Below the pieces are notes generated by a model. The model saw nothing but the letters and a program-made list of their open reading frames with translations. It was not told the DNA's origin and did not search any database. From Agromyces sp. H66 (lineage in GTDB: Bacteria; Actinomycetota; Actinomycetes; Actinomycetales; Microbacteriaceae): DNA of 52,617 nt. Position 1 is the stretch's first letter, and each line of letters opens with the position of its first letter. The DNA lies in NCBI RefSeq assembly GCF_004959775.1, contig NZ_SJZG01000018.1:1-52617 (forward strand). Reading direction: 5' to 3'. The position numbers and the translations under genes were made by a program. Shown piece by piece: positions 1 through 9,100 of the stretch.

Positions 1-72
1 AAGACCAGATCCAGAACCCCACACCCATAGGGTCTGAGCCGGTCGCGGCCGAATCGTCCGCCCCGGCACAAG

Positions 73-78
73 TAGGCT
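73..78 (+). promoter_or_regulatory. Candidate -10 box of lysS
   Basis: TAGGCT lies 35 bases before the lysS ATG and predicts a short leader. No good -35 is seen. The rest of positions 1-113 shows no gene. Confidence 0.3.
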
Positions 79-113
79 GTTGCACGCACGATTCCGCGAA
101 CCGAGAGTGAACG

Positions 114-1631
114 ATGGCCGAGACCCAGACGGATGCCGCAGTCGAGCCGACCGCCGAGGAGATCTCGGAGCAGAAGGCCGTGCGGCTCGCCAAGCGCGAG
201 CGGCTGATCGCGGCATCCGATGACCCCGGCCTCGGGGCGTACCCGGTGAGCCTGCCGATCACGGCGACCATCCCCGAGGTGCGCGACCGCTTCGTGGGCC
301 TCGGCGTCGACGAGGCGAGCGGCGAGCGCGTCGGGCTCGCCGGCCGCGTCGTGTACTCGCGCAACACGGGCAAGCTCTGCTTCGCGACGCTCCAGTCGGG
401 CGACGGCAGCCGCATCCAGGCGATGGTGTCGCTCGCCGAGGTGGGCGAGGAATCGCTCGCCGACTGGAAGGACCTCGTCGACCTCGGCGACCACGTCTTC
501 GTCGCCGGCGAGGTGATCACGAGCCGCCGGGGCGAACTGTCGATCATGGCGACGGAGTGGCGCATCGCCGCGAAGGCGATCCTGCCGCTGCCGAACCTGC
601 ACCACGAGCTCTCCGAGGAGACGCGCGTTCGCAGCCGCTACCTCGACCTCATCGCGCGCGAGCAGGCGCGGCGCAACGTCATCGACCGCGCCGCGGTCAA
701 CGCGAGCCTGCGCTCGACGTTCGCGGGCCTCGGCTTCATCGAGGTCGAGACCCCGATGCTCCAGATCATGCACGGCGGGGCATCCGCCCGACCGTTCGTG
801 ACGCACTCGAACGCGTTCGACACCGAGCTCTTCCTGCGCATCGCTCCCGAGCTGTACCTGAAGCGCGCGGTCGTCGGCGGCATCGAGCGCGTGTTCGAGA
901 TCAACCGCAACTTCCGCAACGAGGGCGCCGACTCGACCCACAGTCCCGAGTTCGCGATGCTCGAGGCCTATCAGGCGTACACCGACTACCAGGGCATCGC
1001 CGACCTGACGCAGCAGCTCGTGCAGGACGCCGCGCTCGCCGTGTCGGGCTCGCACGTGGTGACCTGGGCGGACGGCACCGAGTTCGACCTCGGCGGCGAG
1101 TGGGAGCGGCTGTCGATGTACGACTCGCTCTCCGAGGCCGTGGGGGAGCAGATCACGGCGGAGACGCCGATGTCTCGCCTGAAGCAGCTCGCCGATGCGG
1201 TCGACATCGAGATCGACCACCCGCTGCCCGGCAAGTACGTCGAGGAGCTCTGGGAGCACCACGTGAAGCCGCGCCTCGAGCGGCCGACCTTCGTGATGGA
1301 CTTCCCGCTCGACACGTCGCCGCTCGTGCGCCAGCACCGCTCCATTCCGGGCGTCGTCGAGAAGTGGGACCTGTACGTGCGCGGCTTCGAGCTCGCGACG
1401 GGCTACTCGGAGCTCGTCGACCCCGTCGTGCAGCGCGAACGCTTCGTCGAGCAGGCGAAGCTCGCCGCGGGCGGCGATCCCGAGGCCATGCGCCTCGACG
1501 AGGAGTTCCTGCGCGCGCTCGAGTTCGGCATGCCGCCGTCGGGCGGCATGGGCATGGGCATCGACCGGTTGCTCATGGCGATCACGGGGCTCGGCATCCG
1601 CGAGACGATCCTCTTCCCGCTGGTCAAGTGA
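114..1631 (+). CDS. lysS: Lysyl-tRNA synthetase (class II)
   Basis: Charges tRNA-Lys with lysine in the cytoplasm. The 505-residue protein has the class II LysRS layout: an N-terminal OB-fold anticodon-binding domain (about residues 60-160, with GLAGRVVYSRNTGKLCFATL) followed by the catalytic domain. Motif 2 is visible as FEINRNFRNEG followed by HSPEFAMLEAY, and motif 3 as GMGMGIDRLLMAITG close to the C-terminus. Length and domain order are normal for bacterial LysRS. The ATG start has only a weak purine-rich element (GAGAG) upstream. The next gene starts 30 bases downstream, so it may be cotranscribed. Identification is by motif; the family assignment is very secure. Confidence 0.97.
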   Translation: MAETQTDAAVEPTAEEISEQKAVRLAKRERLIAASDDPGLGAYPVSLPITATIPEVRDRFVGLGVDEASGERVGLAGRVVYSRNTGKLCFATLQSGDGSRIQAMVSLAEVGEESLADWKDLVDLGDHVFVAGEVITSRRGELSIMATEWRIAAKAILPLPNLHHELSEETRVRSRYLDLIAREQARRNVIDRAAVNASLRSTFAGLGFIEVETPMLQIMHGGASARPFVTHSNAFDTELFLRIAPELYLKRAVVGGIERVFEINRNFRNEGADSTHSPEFAMLEAYQAYTDYQGIADLTQQLVQDAALAVSGSHVVTWADGTEFDLGGEWERLSMYDSLSEAVGEQITAETPMSRLKQLADAVDIEIDHPLPGKYVEELWEHHVKPRLERPTFVMDFPLDTSPLVRQHRSIPGVVEKWDLYVRGFELATGYSELVDPVVQRERFVEQAKLAAGGDPEAMRLDEEFLRALEFGMPPSGGMGMGIDRLLMAITGLGIRETILFPLVK

Positions 1632-1661
1632 GCGGATGCCCCGAATGAACGGATGCCGCGA

Positions 1662-1811
1662 ATGAACGACTACCTCCCGAAGAAGGAGCTCGAGCCCGAT
1701 CCCGACCCGAAACGCCCGTCGAACGCGCGGATCATGATCTGGATCGTGGTGGGCGCGATCGGCGTCTACCTGGTCGTCTCGGGCATCTGGGGCATCGTCA
1801 CGGGCGGCTGA
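1662..1811 (+). CDS. Small single-pass membrane protein (49 aa)
   Basis: A 49-residue protein beginning MNDYLPKKELEPDPDPKR. It has a charged, proline-rich cytoplasmic head and one hydrophobic segment (about residues 25-45, IMIWIVVGAIGVYLVVSGIWGIV). It starts 30 bases after lysS on the same strand, so cotranscription is likely. The spacer has the GGATGCC-type repeats common in this genome. No function can be assigned. A real membrane-protein pattern and lack of overlap with other genes support it as genuine, but homologues could not be checked. Confidence 0.6.
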   Translation: MNDYLPKKELEPDPDPKRPSNARIMIWIVVGAIGVYLVVSGIWGIVTGG

Positions 1812-1853
1812 CCGGGGTCGCGGGCCGCTGACCCGGGTCGCGGGCCGAGCTCC

Positions 1854-2933
1854 TCAGCCCGCGCTCCGCTCGAGGAAGATGACGCCGCGGTAGCCCGCGG
1901 CTCCCCATGCGGTCATGCGGTCGACGATCTCGCTGCCGATCGGCAGCAGGTGCGTGTCGACCCAGCTCTCGCCCTCCTCGGCGGTGATCCAGGGATCCTG
2001 GATGACGATCACGCCGTCGGCCGCGTGGTGTGCGAGCACCCAATGCGGCACCGCCTGGCCATCGTGCATCGGCCCCTCGTCGATGAGCAGCAGCGCGAGC
2101 GAGCCGCCCATGACGCGGTGCTCGATCTCGGAGATCGCGACCCGGTCGCGGCCGACCGTCAGGCCCATGGCTCCCGCCTGACGGAGCGACTCGGCCTGGA
2201 GTTCGGCCCGGAAGGCGTGGTCGAACCCGTCGCCGAACGACTCCAGCAGCACCGGACCGTCGTGATCGAGGTGCACCTCGACGACCCCGGCCGCCGACTC
2301 GCGCTGCAGCGCGACCGCCAGGCCGATGGGCTCGCATGCCGGGTAGTTGCTCGCCGCGCGCCAGAACGTGATCTCCCGGTCGCGACCGGCGGTTCCCCCG
2401 TGGCCGAATCCCGCTTCGCCGGCCGCCTCGGTGGCGAGGAGCGCGGCCACGGCCCCGCAGGTGAACTCCGTGGTCTGGGCGTAGTAGGGCGGTTCCATCG
2501 TCGGTTCGGCGCGCAGCCACCGCACCAACCCGCGCACCCCGCGGGTACCGGACGCCGAATCGTACGGGGGCGTCAGCTCGGTGAACCCGAGCCGGGCGGC
2601 GAACGGCGGCACCGGTTCATCCGTCGCCAGCTCCCACTTCACCGCCGCGTCTCCGGCGGCGACGGATTCCCGGATGAGACCCTCCACGAGGTCGGAGCCC
2701 GCGGAGTCGTCGATCGCCCAGTACGCCGCGATCTTGACGGCGAGCGTGTTCGGGCGGCGCGTGGTCAGCACCGCCGCGACGGGACGGTCACCGCGGCGGG
2801 CGGTGCGCACCGTGGGCCGGTAGGGATGTCGCGAGCGCAGCCAGCGATCGCCCGCGTCGCCGAGTGCGGCGAGCAGGTCGTCGTCGAGATCTGCCGGGCG
2901 GCGGGTTCCGACGGATGCGGTGGTCTCGGTCAC
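1854..2933 (-). CDS. C39-like cysteine peptidase with N-terminal GNAT-like region
   Basis: A 359-residue protein. The C-terminal half looks like a papain-fold peptidase_C39-type domain. A Cys follows the Q-x4-C arrangement (QTTEFTCG, Cys159), the His is in PHWVLAHHA (His297) and the Asp is in IQDPW (Asp313), which together form a plausible catalytic triad. The first 140 residues resemble a GNAT acetyltransferase fold (PFAARLGFTEL near residues 110-120). The GTG start overlaps the stop of the ABC ATPase gene by four bases (GTGA), and AAAGGA precedes it, so it is translationally coupled to the importer. It is probably cytoplasmic because no signal peptide is seen. It would fit cleavage of an imported peptide, but the substrate is unknown. 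Confidence 0.75.
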   Translation of the reverse strand: MTETTASVGTRRPADLDDDLLAALGDAGDRWLRSRHPYRPTVRTARRGDRPVAAVLTTRRPNTLAVKIAAYWAIDDSAGSDLVEGLIRESVAAGDAAVKWELATDEPVPPFAARLGFTELTPPYDSASGTRGVRGLVRWLRAEPTMEPPYYAQTTEFTCGAVAALLATEAAGEAGFGHGGTAGRDREITFWRAASNYPACEPIGLAVALQRESAAGVVEVHLDHDGPVLLESFGDGFDHAFRAELQAESLRQAGAMGLTVGRDRVAISEIEHRVMGGSLALLLIDEGPMHDGQAVPHWVLAHHAADGVIVIQDPWITAEEGESWVDTHLLPIGSEIVDRMTAWGAAGYRGVIFLERSAG

Positions 2934-4510
2934 GGGGTTCCTTTCGTTGCGACGCGGGTGGCCGCGCCGGTGTTCTCACGCGCAGCGGCGGCGACGAGCA
3001 AACGCGTGTACTCGTGCTCGGGCGCCTCGAGCACCTGTTCGCATGTGCCCTGTTCGACGACCCGACCGTCCCAGAGCACGGTCACGGTGTCGGCGATGCG
3101 TCGCACGACCGCCAGGTCATGCGAGATGAAGAGGATGGCGAGCCCGAGTTCGTCTCGAAGCCGCCCGAGCAGGTCGAGTACCTGCGCCTGCACCGAGACA
3201 TCGAGCGCCGAGACCGACTCGTCGCAGATCAGCAGGCGGGGACGCGGGGCCAGCGCCCGGGCGATCGCGACGCGCTGTCGCTGCCCTCCCGAGAGCTCGG
3301 CCGGTCGCTTCGACGCGAACTCGGCGGGCAGGCCGACCTGTCCGAGGATGGCCCCGACTTCCGATGCCGGCCGGCCGACCGTGGCGAGAGCCTCCCGCAG
3401 GATCGCGCCGATCGTCATCATCGGGTTGAGCGAGGAGTACGGATCCTGGAAGACGATCTGCATCTGGTCGGGGGTGCGTGAACGACGCCCGGGCGAGAGC
3501 ACGTCGCCGGCGAACCGGACGACGCCCGCATCCTCACGCTCGAGGCCGGCGATGCACCGGGCCAGGGTGCTCTTGCCCGATCCGGATTCGCCAACGATGC
3601 CGAGCACGGCACCGGCCGTGACCTGGACCGACACGTCGTCGAGCACCGGGCGATCGCCGAAGCGCTTGGCGATCCCCTCGGCGGCGAGGAGCGGTTCGCG
3701 ATCGCCGCCCGCCGCCACGGGTCTCGCCGGACCCGGTGCGCCCAACGCCGGGTCGGCCGCGATGAGGGCTCGGGTGTAGGGATGCTGCGGATCGCTCAGC
3801 ACCTCCGCGGTCGTGCCGCGTTCGACGACCTCGCCCCGGCACATCACGAGCACCCGTTCCGATCGGCCGCGCACGAGTCCGAGGTCGTGCGAGATGAGCA
3901 GCAGCGACATGGCCCGCGCGTCCTGCAACGCCCGGAGCAGGTCGAGGATCTCGGCCTGGTTGCTCGCGTCGAGGGCGGTGGTGGGCTCGTCGGCGATCAG
4001 GAGCGACGGATCGCTCGCGAGTGCCGCCGCGATCGCGACCCGCTGCCGCATGCCGCCCGACAGTTCGTGCGGATACGCGTGGGCCGCTCGCGCCGGCAGG
4101 CGCACCTCGTCGAGTCGCTCCGCGATCCGGCGAGACCGTTCCCTCCGGGGCAGGCGGCCCTGGATGGCGTCGATCGTCCAGCCGATCTGCTCGCCGCAGC
4201 GATGCACGGGCGACAGGCTCGTGAACGGGTCCTGCAGCAGGAGCGACACGCGTCGCCCGCGCAACGGCCGCCAGGCGGCATCCGGCTGGTCGAGTGCGAC
4301 GACCTGATCGCCGGAGCGGAAGGTTCCCTCGGCACGGAAGCCGGCCGGCAGCAGTCCGATCAGGCTCTTCGCCGTGAGGGTCTTGCCGGAGCCCGACTCC
4401 CCGATGAGCGCGACGGTCTCGGCGGGCCTCAGCTCGAGGTCGAGCGGCCGCACGACCTCACCGGCCGGGCCGCTGATGCGCAGGCCGCGGATCTCGAGAT
4501 GCGCGGTCAT
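2930..4510 (-). CDS. Peptide/nickel-type ABC transporter, double ATPase subunit
   Basis: A 526-residue fusion of two OppD/OppF-like nucleotide-binding domains that powers the adjacent permeases. Domain 1 has Walker A GESGSGKT (residues 37-44), signature LSGGMRQRVAIA and the oligopeptide-family tail PQHPYTRALIAADP. Domain 2 repeats the set with GESGSGKS, LSGGQRQRVAIA and EHEYTRLLVAA. The open frame runs on further upstream, but the true start is the ATG at 4510: it begins MTAHLEIRGL and overlaps the end of the upstream permease gene by four bases. Fused ATPases of this kind are usual in actinobacterial DppD/F-type systems. The substrate cannot be told from the ATPase. Confidence 0.93.
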   Translation of the reverse strand: MTAHLEIRGLRISGPAGEVVRPLDLELRPAETVALIGESGSGKTLTAKSLIGLLPAGFRAEGTFRSGDQVVALDQPDAAWRPLRGRRVSLLLQDPFTSLSPVHRCGEQIGWTIDAIQGRLPRRERSRRIAERLDEVRLPARAAHAYPHELSGGMRQRVAIAAALASDPSLLIADEPTTALDASNQAEILDLLRALQDARAMSLLLISHDLGLVRGRSERVLVMCRGEVVERGTTAEVLSDPQHPYTRALIAADPALGAPGPARPVAAGGDREPLLAAEGIAKRFGDRPVLDDVSVQVTAGAVLGIVGESGSGKSTLARCIAGLEREDAGVVRFAGDVLSPGRRSRTPDQMQIVFQDPYSSLNPMMTIGAILREALATVGRPASEVGAILGQVGLPAEFASKRPAELSGGQRQRVAIARALAPRPRLLICDESVSALDVSVQAQVLDLLGRLRDELGLAILFISHDLAVVRRIADTVTVLWDGRVVEQGTCEQVLEAPEHEYTRLLVAAAARENTGAATRVATKGTP

Positions 4511-5358
4511 GCGCGCCTCCCCGACCGGGTGAGCCGTTGTCCCAGCCAGTCGCCCACGAGGTTCACGGAGCACGCCACGACGATGATCAGGAGCGCGGGG
4601 ACGATCACGGCGGCCGGGTTGTCGAGCATGATCGCGCGCCCTTCGGTGAGCTGCCGGCCCCAATCCGGCGTGCCGGGCGGGACGCCCACGCCGAGGAACG
4701 ACAACGACGAGAACGCGACGATCGCGAACGCGACGTTCAGCATGGCGTTGGTGATCACGAGGGTCGACACGTTCGGGAGGATGTGGCGGAACATGATGCG
4801 CGAGCGCGAGAGGGAGAGCATCTGCGCCGCCTCGATGTAGGGTCGCGCGGACTGCTCGAGGACCCCCGCACGCACGATCCGGATGTCGGAGGGCGAGAAG
4901 AGCAGGATCAGCAGCGCGACCGTCGCCCAGTAGCCGCCGCCGAAGACGCCCGACACGACGATGGCGGCGAGCAGCACGGGCAGCGCCAGCAGCAGGTCGG
5001 TCCATCGTCCGATCACGGTGTCGAGCCATCCGCGTTCGTACCCGGCGATCGTGCCGAGCAGCACGCCGAGGATCATCGAGCCGAGGGCGACGCAGATCGG
5101 CCCCACGAGTGCCGAGGCCGTGCCGGCGATGGTCAATGCCAGGATGTCGCGCCCGAGCTCGTCGGTGCCGAGGAGGTGGCCGTCGGCGCCGGGGGGAAGC
5201 AGGCTCGACATGATGTCCTGCCGGGTCGCGTCGGCCGCCACGAGCGGGGTGAGGGCGATCGCGGCGAGGGCGAGTGCGACCACCCCGAGCGAGAGGGCCA
5301 CGGTCACGGGGAGGCGGGTCGGGCCGAAGACGATGCCGACCGGGCCGGGCGAGGTCAT
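4507..5358 (-). CDS. Peptide-type ABC transporter permease (DppC/OppC-like)
   Basis: A 283-residue inner-membrane permease. It has an N-terminal transmembrane helix (VTVALSLGVVALALAAIALTPL), the family signature LLGTDELGRDI and the EAA loop region around EAAQMLSLSRSRIMFRHILPN, which contacts the ATPase. Five or six hydrophobic segments are visible. It ends with SFLGVGVPPGTPDWG and the helix typical of DppC proteins. ATGA overlaps join it to both the upstream permease and the downstream ATPase, so stoichiometric cotranslation is expected. Confidence 0.94.
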   Translation of the reverse strand: MTSPGPVGIVFGPTRLPVTVALSLGVVALALAAIALTPLVAADATRQDIMSSLLPPGADGHLLGTDELGRDILALTIAGTASALVGPICVALGSMILGVLLGTIAGYERGWLDTVIGRWTDLLLALPVLLAAIVVSGVFGGGYWATVALLILLFSPSDIRIVRAGVLEQSARPYIEAAQMLSLSRSRIMFRHILPNVSTLVITNAMLNVAFAIVAFSSLSFLGVGVPPGTPDWGRQLTEGRAIMLDNPAAVIVPALLIIVVACSVNLVGDWLGQRLTRSGRRA

Positions 5359-6350
5359 GCGGACACTCCCTTCGCGCGGACGCGTGGGTCGAGGAGCAGG
5401 TAGGCGAGGTCTGCGAGCAGGGCGATGACGGCGATGACCACGGCGATCAGGAGGGTCAGCGCCTGCACGACCGGCAGGTCCTTGTAGAGCACGGAGTCCT
5501 GGAGCAGCGTGCCGATGCCCGGGAGCGCGTAGGTCGTCTCGGCGAGCACCGTCCCGCCGACGAGGAAGGTGAGCACGAGACTCGCACCCGTGACGATCGG
5601 GATGGCGGCATTGCGGAGCGCGATGCGGTGCGTGGTGGCGTCGGTGATCCCGCGGGCCCGGGCCGCGGTGACGTAGTCCGCATCGAGTTCCCGGAGCATC
5701 GCGGCGCGGGTGAGCTTCAGGACGATGGCCCCGAGGCCGAGCGCGAGGGTCACCGCCGGGAGCACCAGGTGATGCAGCGTGTCGAGGCCGCCGTCGCCGG
5801 CGCCATATACGGGGAACACGGGCAGGTAGTACGCGAACACGTAGAGCAGCAGGAGGCCGACCGCGAACGTCGGTGCGCTCAGGCCGACGATCCCGAGCGC
5901 CGAGGCCACCCGGTCGACGACGCCGCCCGCGTGCACGGCGCTCTGCACGCCGAGCGGGATCGCCACGGCCAGTGCCAGCGCGAACGCCAGACCGGTGAGG
6001 GCGAGGGTGACGCCGAGACGGTCGGCGATGGCGTCCACGACGGGGGTCTGCAGGCGGATCGACTCGCCGAAGTCACCGCCGAGGGCGCCGCCGAGCCACT
6101 GGAGGTACTGCACCGGCAGGGGCTCGTCGAGGTGATACCGCGCTCGGATCGCCGCGATCGCGTCGGGCGACGACGGCCGATTCCCCAAGAGGTTCTTGAC
6201 GAGGTCGCCGGGTGCCAGGTGGAGCATGGCGAAGACGACGATGGAGAGCACGAACAGGATGCCGAGCACGCCGAGCACGCGCACCGCCAGCATCCGGCCG
6301 AGGGGCCGGTGCCGGCGGGCGCGCGCCCGGCGCAGGGCGATCGGGTCCAC
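5355..6350 (-). CDS. Peptide-type ABC transporter permease (DppB/OppB-like)
   Basis: A 331-residue membrane permease and partner of the DppC-like subunit. It shows the N-terminal helix and the APGD motif of DppB proteins (MLHLAPGDLVKNLLG), then YHLDEPLPVQYLQWL, the EAA loop YVTAARARGITDATTHRIALRNA and the terminal LLDPRVRAKG. Length and order are normal. It starts two bases after the binding-protein gene and overlaps the next permease by four bases, so the operon reads binding protein, B, C, ATPase, peptidase. Confidence 0.94.
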   Translation of the reverse strand: MDPIALRRARARRHRPLGRMLAVRVLGVLGILFVLSIVVFAMLHLAPGDLVKNLLGNRPSSPDAIAAIRARYHLDEPLPVQYLQWLGGALGGDFGESIRLQTPVVDAIADRLGVTLALTGLAFALALAVAIPLGVQSAVHAGGVVDRVASALGIVGLSAPTFAVGLLLLYVFAYYLPVFPVYGAGDGGLDTLHHLVLPAVTLALGLGAIVLKLTRAAMLRELDADYVTAARARGITDATTHRIALRNAAIPIVTGASLVLTFLVGGTVLAETTYALPGIGTLLQDSVLYKDLPVVQALTLLIAVVIAVIALLADLAYLLLDPRVRAKGVSA

Positions 6351-6352
6351 TG

Positions 6353-7942
6353 CTAGCCGGCGGAGGGGTGGAGCGCGGTCGGCCAGGCCGAGATGAACGC
6401 GAACGAGCTGTACTCATCCATGCCGAGCTCGCGGGCGAACGCGGTCGCCGACTGCCCCCACCAGAGCGGGACGTTGACGATGTCCTCGGCCTGCAGGGTC
6501 TCGGCCTCGACGATCAGGTCGATCCGTGCCGCGGCATCCGACTCCGCACCGGCCTGGGCGAGCAGGTCGATGACCTCGGCGTTCTCGTAGTTCGAGAGGT
6601 TGCCGGCACCGAGCAGGTAGCTCGGCACCTCGGCGGGGTCGCCCAGCGTCGAGAAGTACCACATGAATCCGACGCCGTACTCGGAGCCCGGGTCGAGGCT
6701 CGCGAGCCACTCCTCGATCGGAACCTCGCGGACGTTCAGCGTCACGCCGATCTTCGCGAGGTTCTCGGCGAGCGCCTGTGCGGCGGTGCCGAGCTGCGGT
6801 CCCGTCGAGGGGGTGAGGAGTTCGGCCTCGAAACCGTCGGGGTGGGTCGAAGCTGCGAGCGCCTTCGCCGCCGCGTCGAGGTCGAAGTCGTACTGCGGGA
6901 TCGACGCGAGCAGTTCGCGGGCCTCGTCGGCCGAGTAGACGGATCCGAGCGACTCCGGCGTCGCGATCGCGGTGGCGGCCTCGCCGTGTCCGCGCAGGAC
7001 GCGTTCGACGACGGCGTCCCGATCGACGGCATGGGCGAACGCCTCGCGGACCTTGGGGTCGTCGAACGGGGCCAGCGCGGTGTTGAAGTACATCCCCACG
7101 TACGACAGGTCGTTCACGTATTCGACCCGCATCGTGTCGAGGCCCTCCCACTGGGTCGACTGCGCGAGGGGCACGTTGAACGCGAGATCCACGTCGCCGG
7201 ACTGTGCGGCGAGCAGTCGCGTCGACTCGTCGGGGATGAACTCGACGCGGATCTTCTCGACCTCGGGCAGGTCGCCCCACCAGGTGTCGACCCGCTCGAA
7301 GCTCACGTGCGAGTCGGGTACGAAATCGGTCACGCGGTACGGGCCGGATCCGAGCAACAGCGCTTCGGAGGTCCCGACCTTGCCGTCGTGCTCATCCCAG
7401 AAGGCCTTGGAGGTGATGAAGGCCGCGCCGCCGGTGCTCATGTTCTTCGCGAATGCGGCGTCGGGGGCCGTGAGCGTGATCGTGACCTGCTCCTCACCGG
7501 TCTGCTCGATGGAGTCGACGCCGCTCAGGTAGTACGCGAGGCCGGGGGAGAGGGTTTCGTCACGAGCCTGTTCGAGGCTGAACACCACGTCCTCGGCCGT
7601 GACGGGCGTGCCGTCCTGGAACTTCGCGTCGTCACGGAGCTCGTAGACGTAGGTGATGTCGTCGACCTGCTCCCACGACTCGGCGAGCCCGGGCTGAAGC
7701 GCACCGTCGGCGTCGAGCGAGACGAGCCCCTCCTGGGTGATGGAGGCGATGTAGTAGTTCAGGATGCCGGCCTCCTGTCCGACGTAGAGGCTGGAGAGGG
7801 ATCCCGGCATGGCGACCGTGATCGATTCGATGGTCGCGGCTTCGGCTTCATCCCCGGGTTGGGGGCTGGTGCACGCCGCGAGCAGCAACGCGCCGGCCGC
7901 GGCCGCGCTCGCGCGCGAGGTACGCGAAAGGGTGATGGACAT
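6353..7942 (-). CDS. Peptide-type ABC transporter substrate-binding lipoprotein
   Basis: A 529-residue SBP family 5 protein that captures the ligand outside the membrane. The signal peptide ends in lipobox LLAAC (Cys24). The mature part has the family landmarks LAESWEQVDD, VYELRDDAKFQDGTPVTAEDVVFSLE and the GTGPY-like LGSGPYRVTDF. The chosen ATG is preceded by GGAGA eight bases upstream and starts a proper lipoprotein signal, so it is a genuine initiation site. However, the same reading frame continues upstream without a stop into the LysR gene. The ligand is unknown; a short peptide would fit the coupled peptidase. Confidence 0.9.
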   Translation of the reverse strand: MSITLSRTSRASAAAAGALLLAACTSPQPGDEAEAATIESITVAMPGSLSSLYVGQEAGILNYYIASITQEGLVSLDADGALQPGLAESWEQVDDITYVYELRDDAKFQDGTPVTAEDVVFSLEQARDETLSPGLAYYLSGVDSIEQTGEEQVTITLTAPDAAFAKNMSTGGAAFITSKAFWDEHDGKVGTSEALLLGSGPYRVTDFVPDSHVSFERVDTWWGDLPEVEKIRVEFIPDESTRLLAAQSGDVDLAFNVPLAQSTQWEGLDTMRVEYVNDLSYVGMYFNTALAPFDDPKVREAFAHAVDRDAVVERVLRGHGEAATAIATPESLGSVYSADEARELLASIPQYDFDLDAAAKALAASTHPDGFEAELLTPSTGPQLGTAAQALAENLAKIGVTLNVREVPIEEWLASLDPGSEYGVGFMWYFSTLGDPAEVPSYLLGAGNLSNYENAEVIDLLAQAGAESDAAARIDLIVEAETLQAEDIVNVPLWWGQSATAFARELGMDEYSSFAFISAWPTALHPSAG

Positions 7943-9010
7943 GTCGGGACTCTCCAAGGGGGATCGGGACGGGGGAGTGGTGCGATGCGCCGGCACGCTG
8001 AAGCGTGACCGGTGCCCGAGCGCATGGTGTCGTCGTCGCGCGTCGAGCAGCGATTCCAGGTCGGTGGCCGTCGGTTGACGGTCGGCGAGGAACCGGAGGG
8101 CCGTCTCGACGGCCGGGATGTCGGCCGCTTCGACGAGTGTGGTCGCGAGCACCCGACGGGTGAGCGCGGGATCGAGGCCCACCGCGCGCACGCCGGCGGG
8201 CAGCACGAGTGCGGCGAGGCTGGACTCGGCCAGGAAGGCGATGCCGAGTCCCTCACCCACCAGCGCGAGCGCCGCCTGGGGACTCGAGACGCGATAGGCG
8301 GGCTCCTTGCCGCTCGCCCCGAGCCGCGCCACGACCTGGTCGCTCGCGGTCGCCGCGCCGCCGATCCACGGTCGGTCGGCGAGGACCGAGGGCTGCACGC
8401 GCGGGTCGGCCGGGGTGGCGTCGTCGTCGCGCACGATCGCCACGACTTCGTCCGCGAACAGGAAGCTCGATCGCAGGCCGTCGCGGCGGATCCGGGCGGC
8501 TCGATCGCGTTCGGCGGCGAATCGGCTCGTGAGTGCGATATCGGCGCGTCCCGCGCGGATGAGGTCGATCGCCTCGTCGGCGTCGGCCTCGATGAAGTCG
8601 GCCCGGACCCCGGAGTCCTCGGTGGCGAACCGCCCGAGGACCGGGGCGACGATGCCCGCGATCGCCCAGTCGGGGGCGGCGATGCGGACACTTCCGGCGC
8701 GCACGCCGAGCATGTCGGCGAGATCGGTCGCCGCCGCCGTGAGGCTGGCGTCGATTCGGGGCGCATGGGTCGCGAGGAGCGCACCGACCGGGGTGAGGCG
8801 TGCGGAGCGGGCAGAGCGGATGACGAGCGCGGCGCCCAGGCGGGCCTCGAGGCGCTGCACGTGCTGGGTGATGGTCGGCTGGCTGAAGCCGAGCGAACGA
8901 GCGGCTCCGCTGATGGAGCCGGTCTCGGCGATGGCCACGAGGATGCGGAGGGAATGCAGGTCGAGTGCGCGTGTCAGCGAATCGATCGCGGCTACCTCGA
9001 GGTCTTCCAT
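7943..9010 (-). CDS. LysR-family transcriptional regulator (no stop before the SBP gene)
   Basis: The N-terminal winged helix-turn-helix is clear (residues 15-70, LRILVAIAETGSISGAARSLGFSQPTITQHVQRLEARLG). It is followed by a LysR effector-binding domain to about residue 310. A usual LysR would end near FLADRQ, but here the frame continues through an Arg/Pro-rich stretch straight into the lipoprotein signal of the binding protein. No stop occurs between 9010 and 6353, giving an 885-residue open frame. A cytoplasmic regulator fused to a secreted lipoprotein makes no topological sense. I therefore infer two products, with the regulator's stop lost or the frame altered near its end. It probably controls this transporter operon. 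Confidence 0.75.
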
Positions 9011-9022
9011 AGTGAGAGGCTA

Positions 9023-9051
9023 TAGATATCCCTGTTTCGATTGGGTAACAA
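9023..9051 (-). promoter_or_regulatory. Candidate promoter of the LysR-transporter operon
   Basis: On the minus strand TTGTTA (9051-9046) and TATCTA (9028-9023) are separated by 17 bases in an AT-rich island, about 13 bases before the LysR ATG. The intergenic region is shared with the divergent DUF1684 gene. Such a position is typical for LysR autoregulation, but no clear T-N11-A box was proven. Confidence 0.4.
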
Positions 9052-9100
9052 AATGCAAACCCGGCGATCAGGCCGGCGACCGACCGAGGAGCGAACGGAC

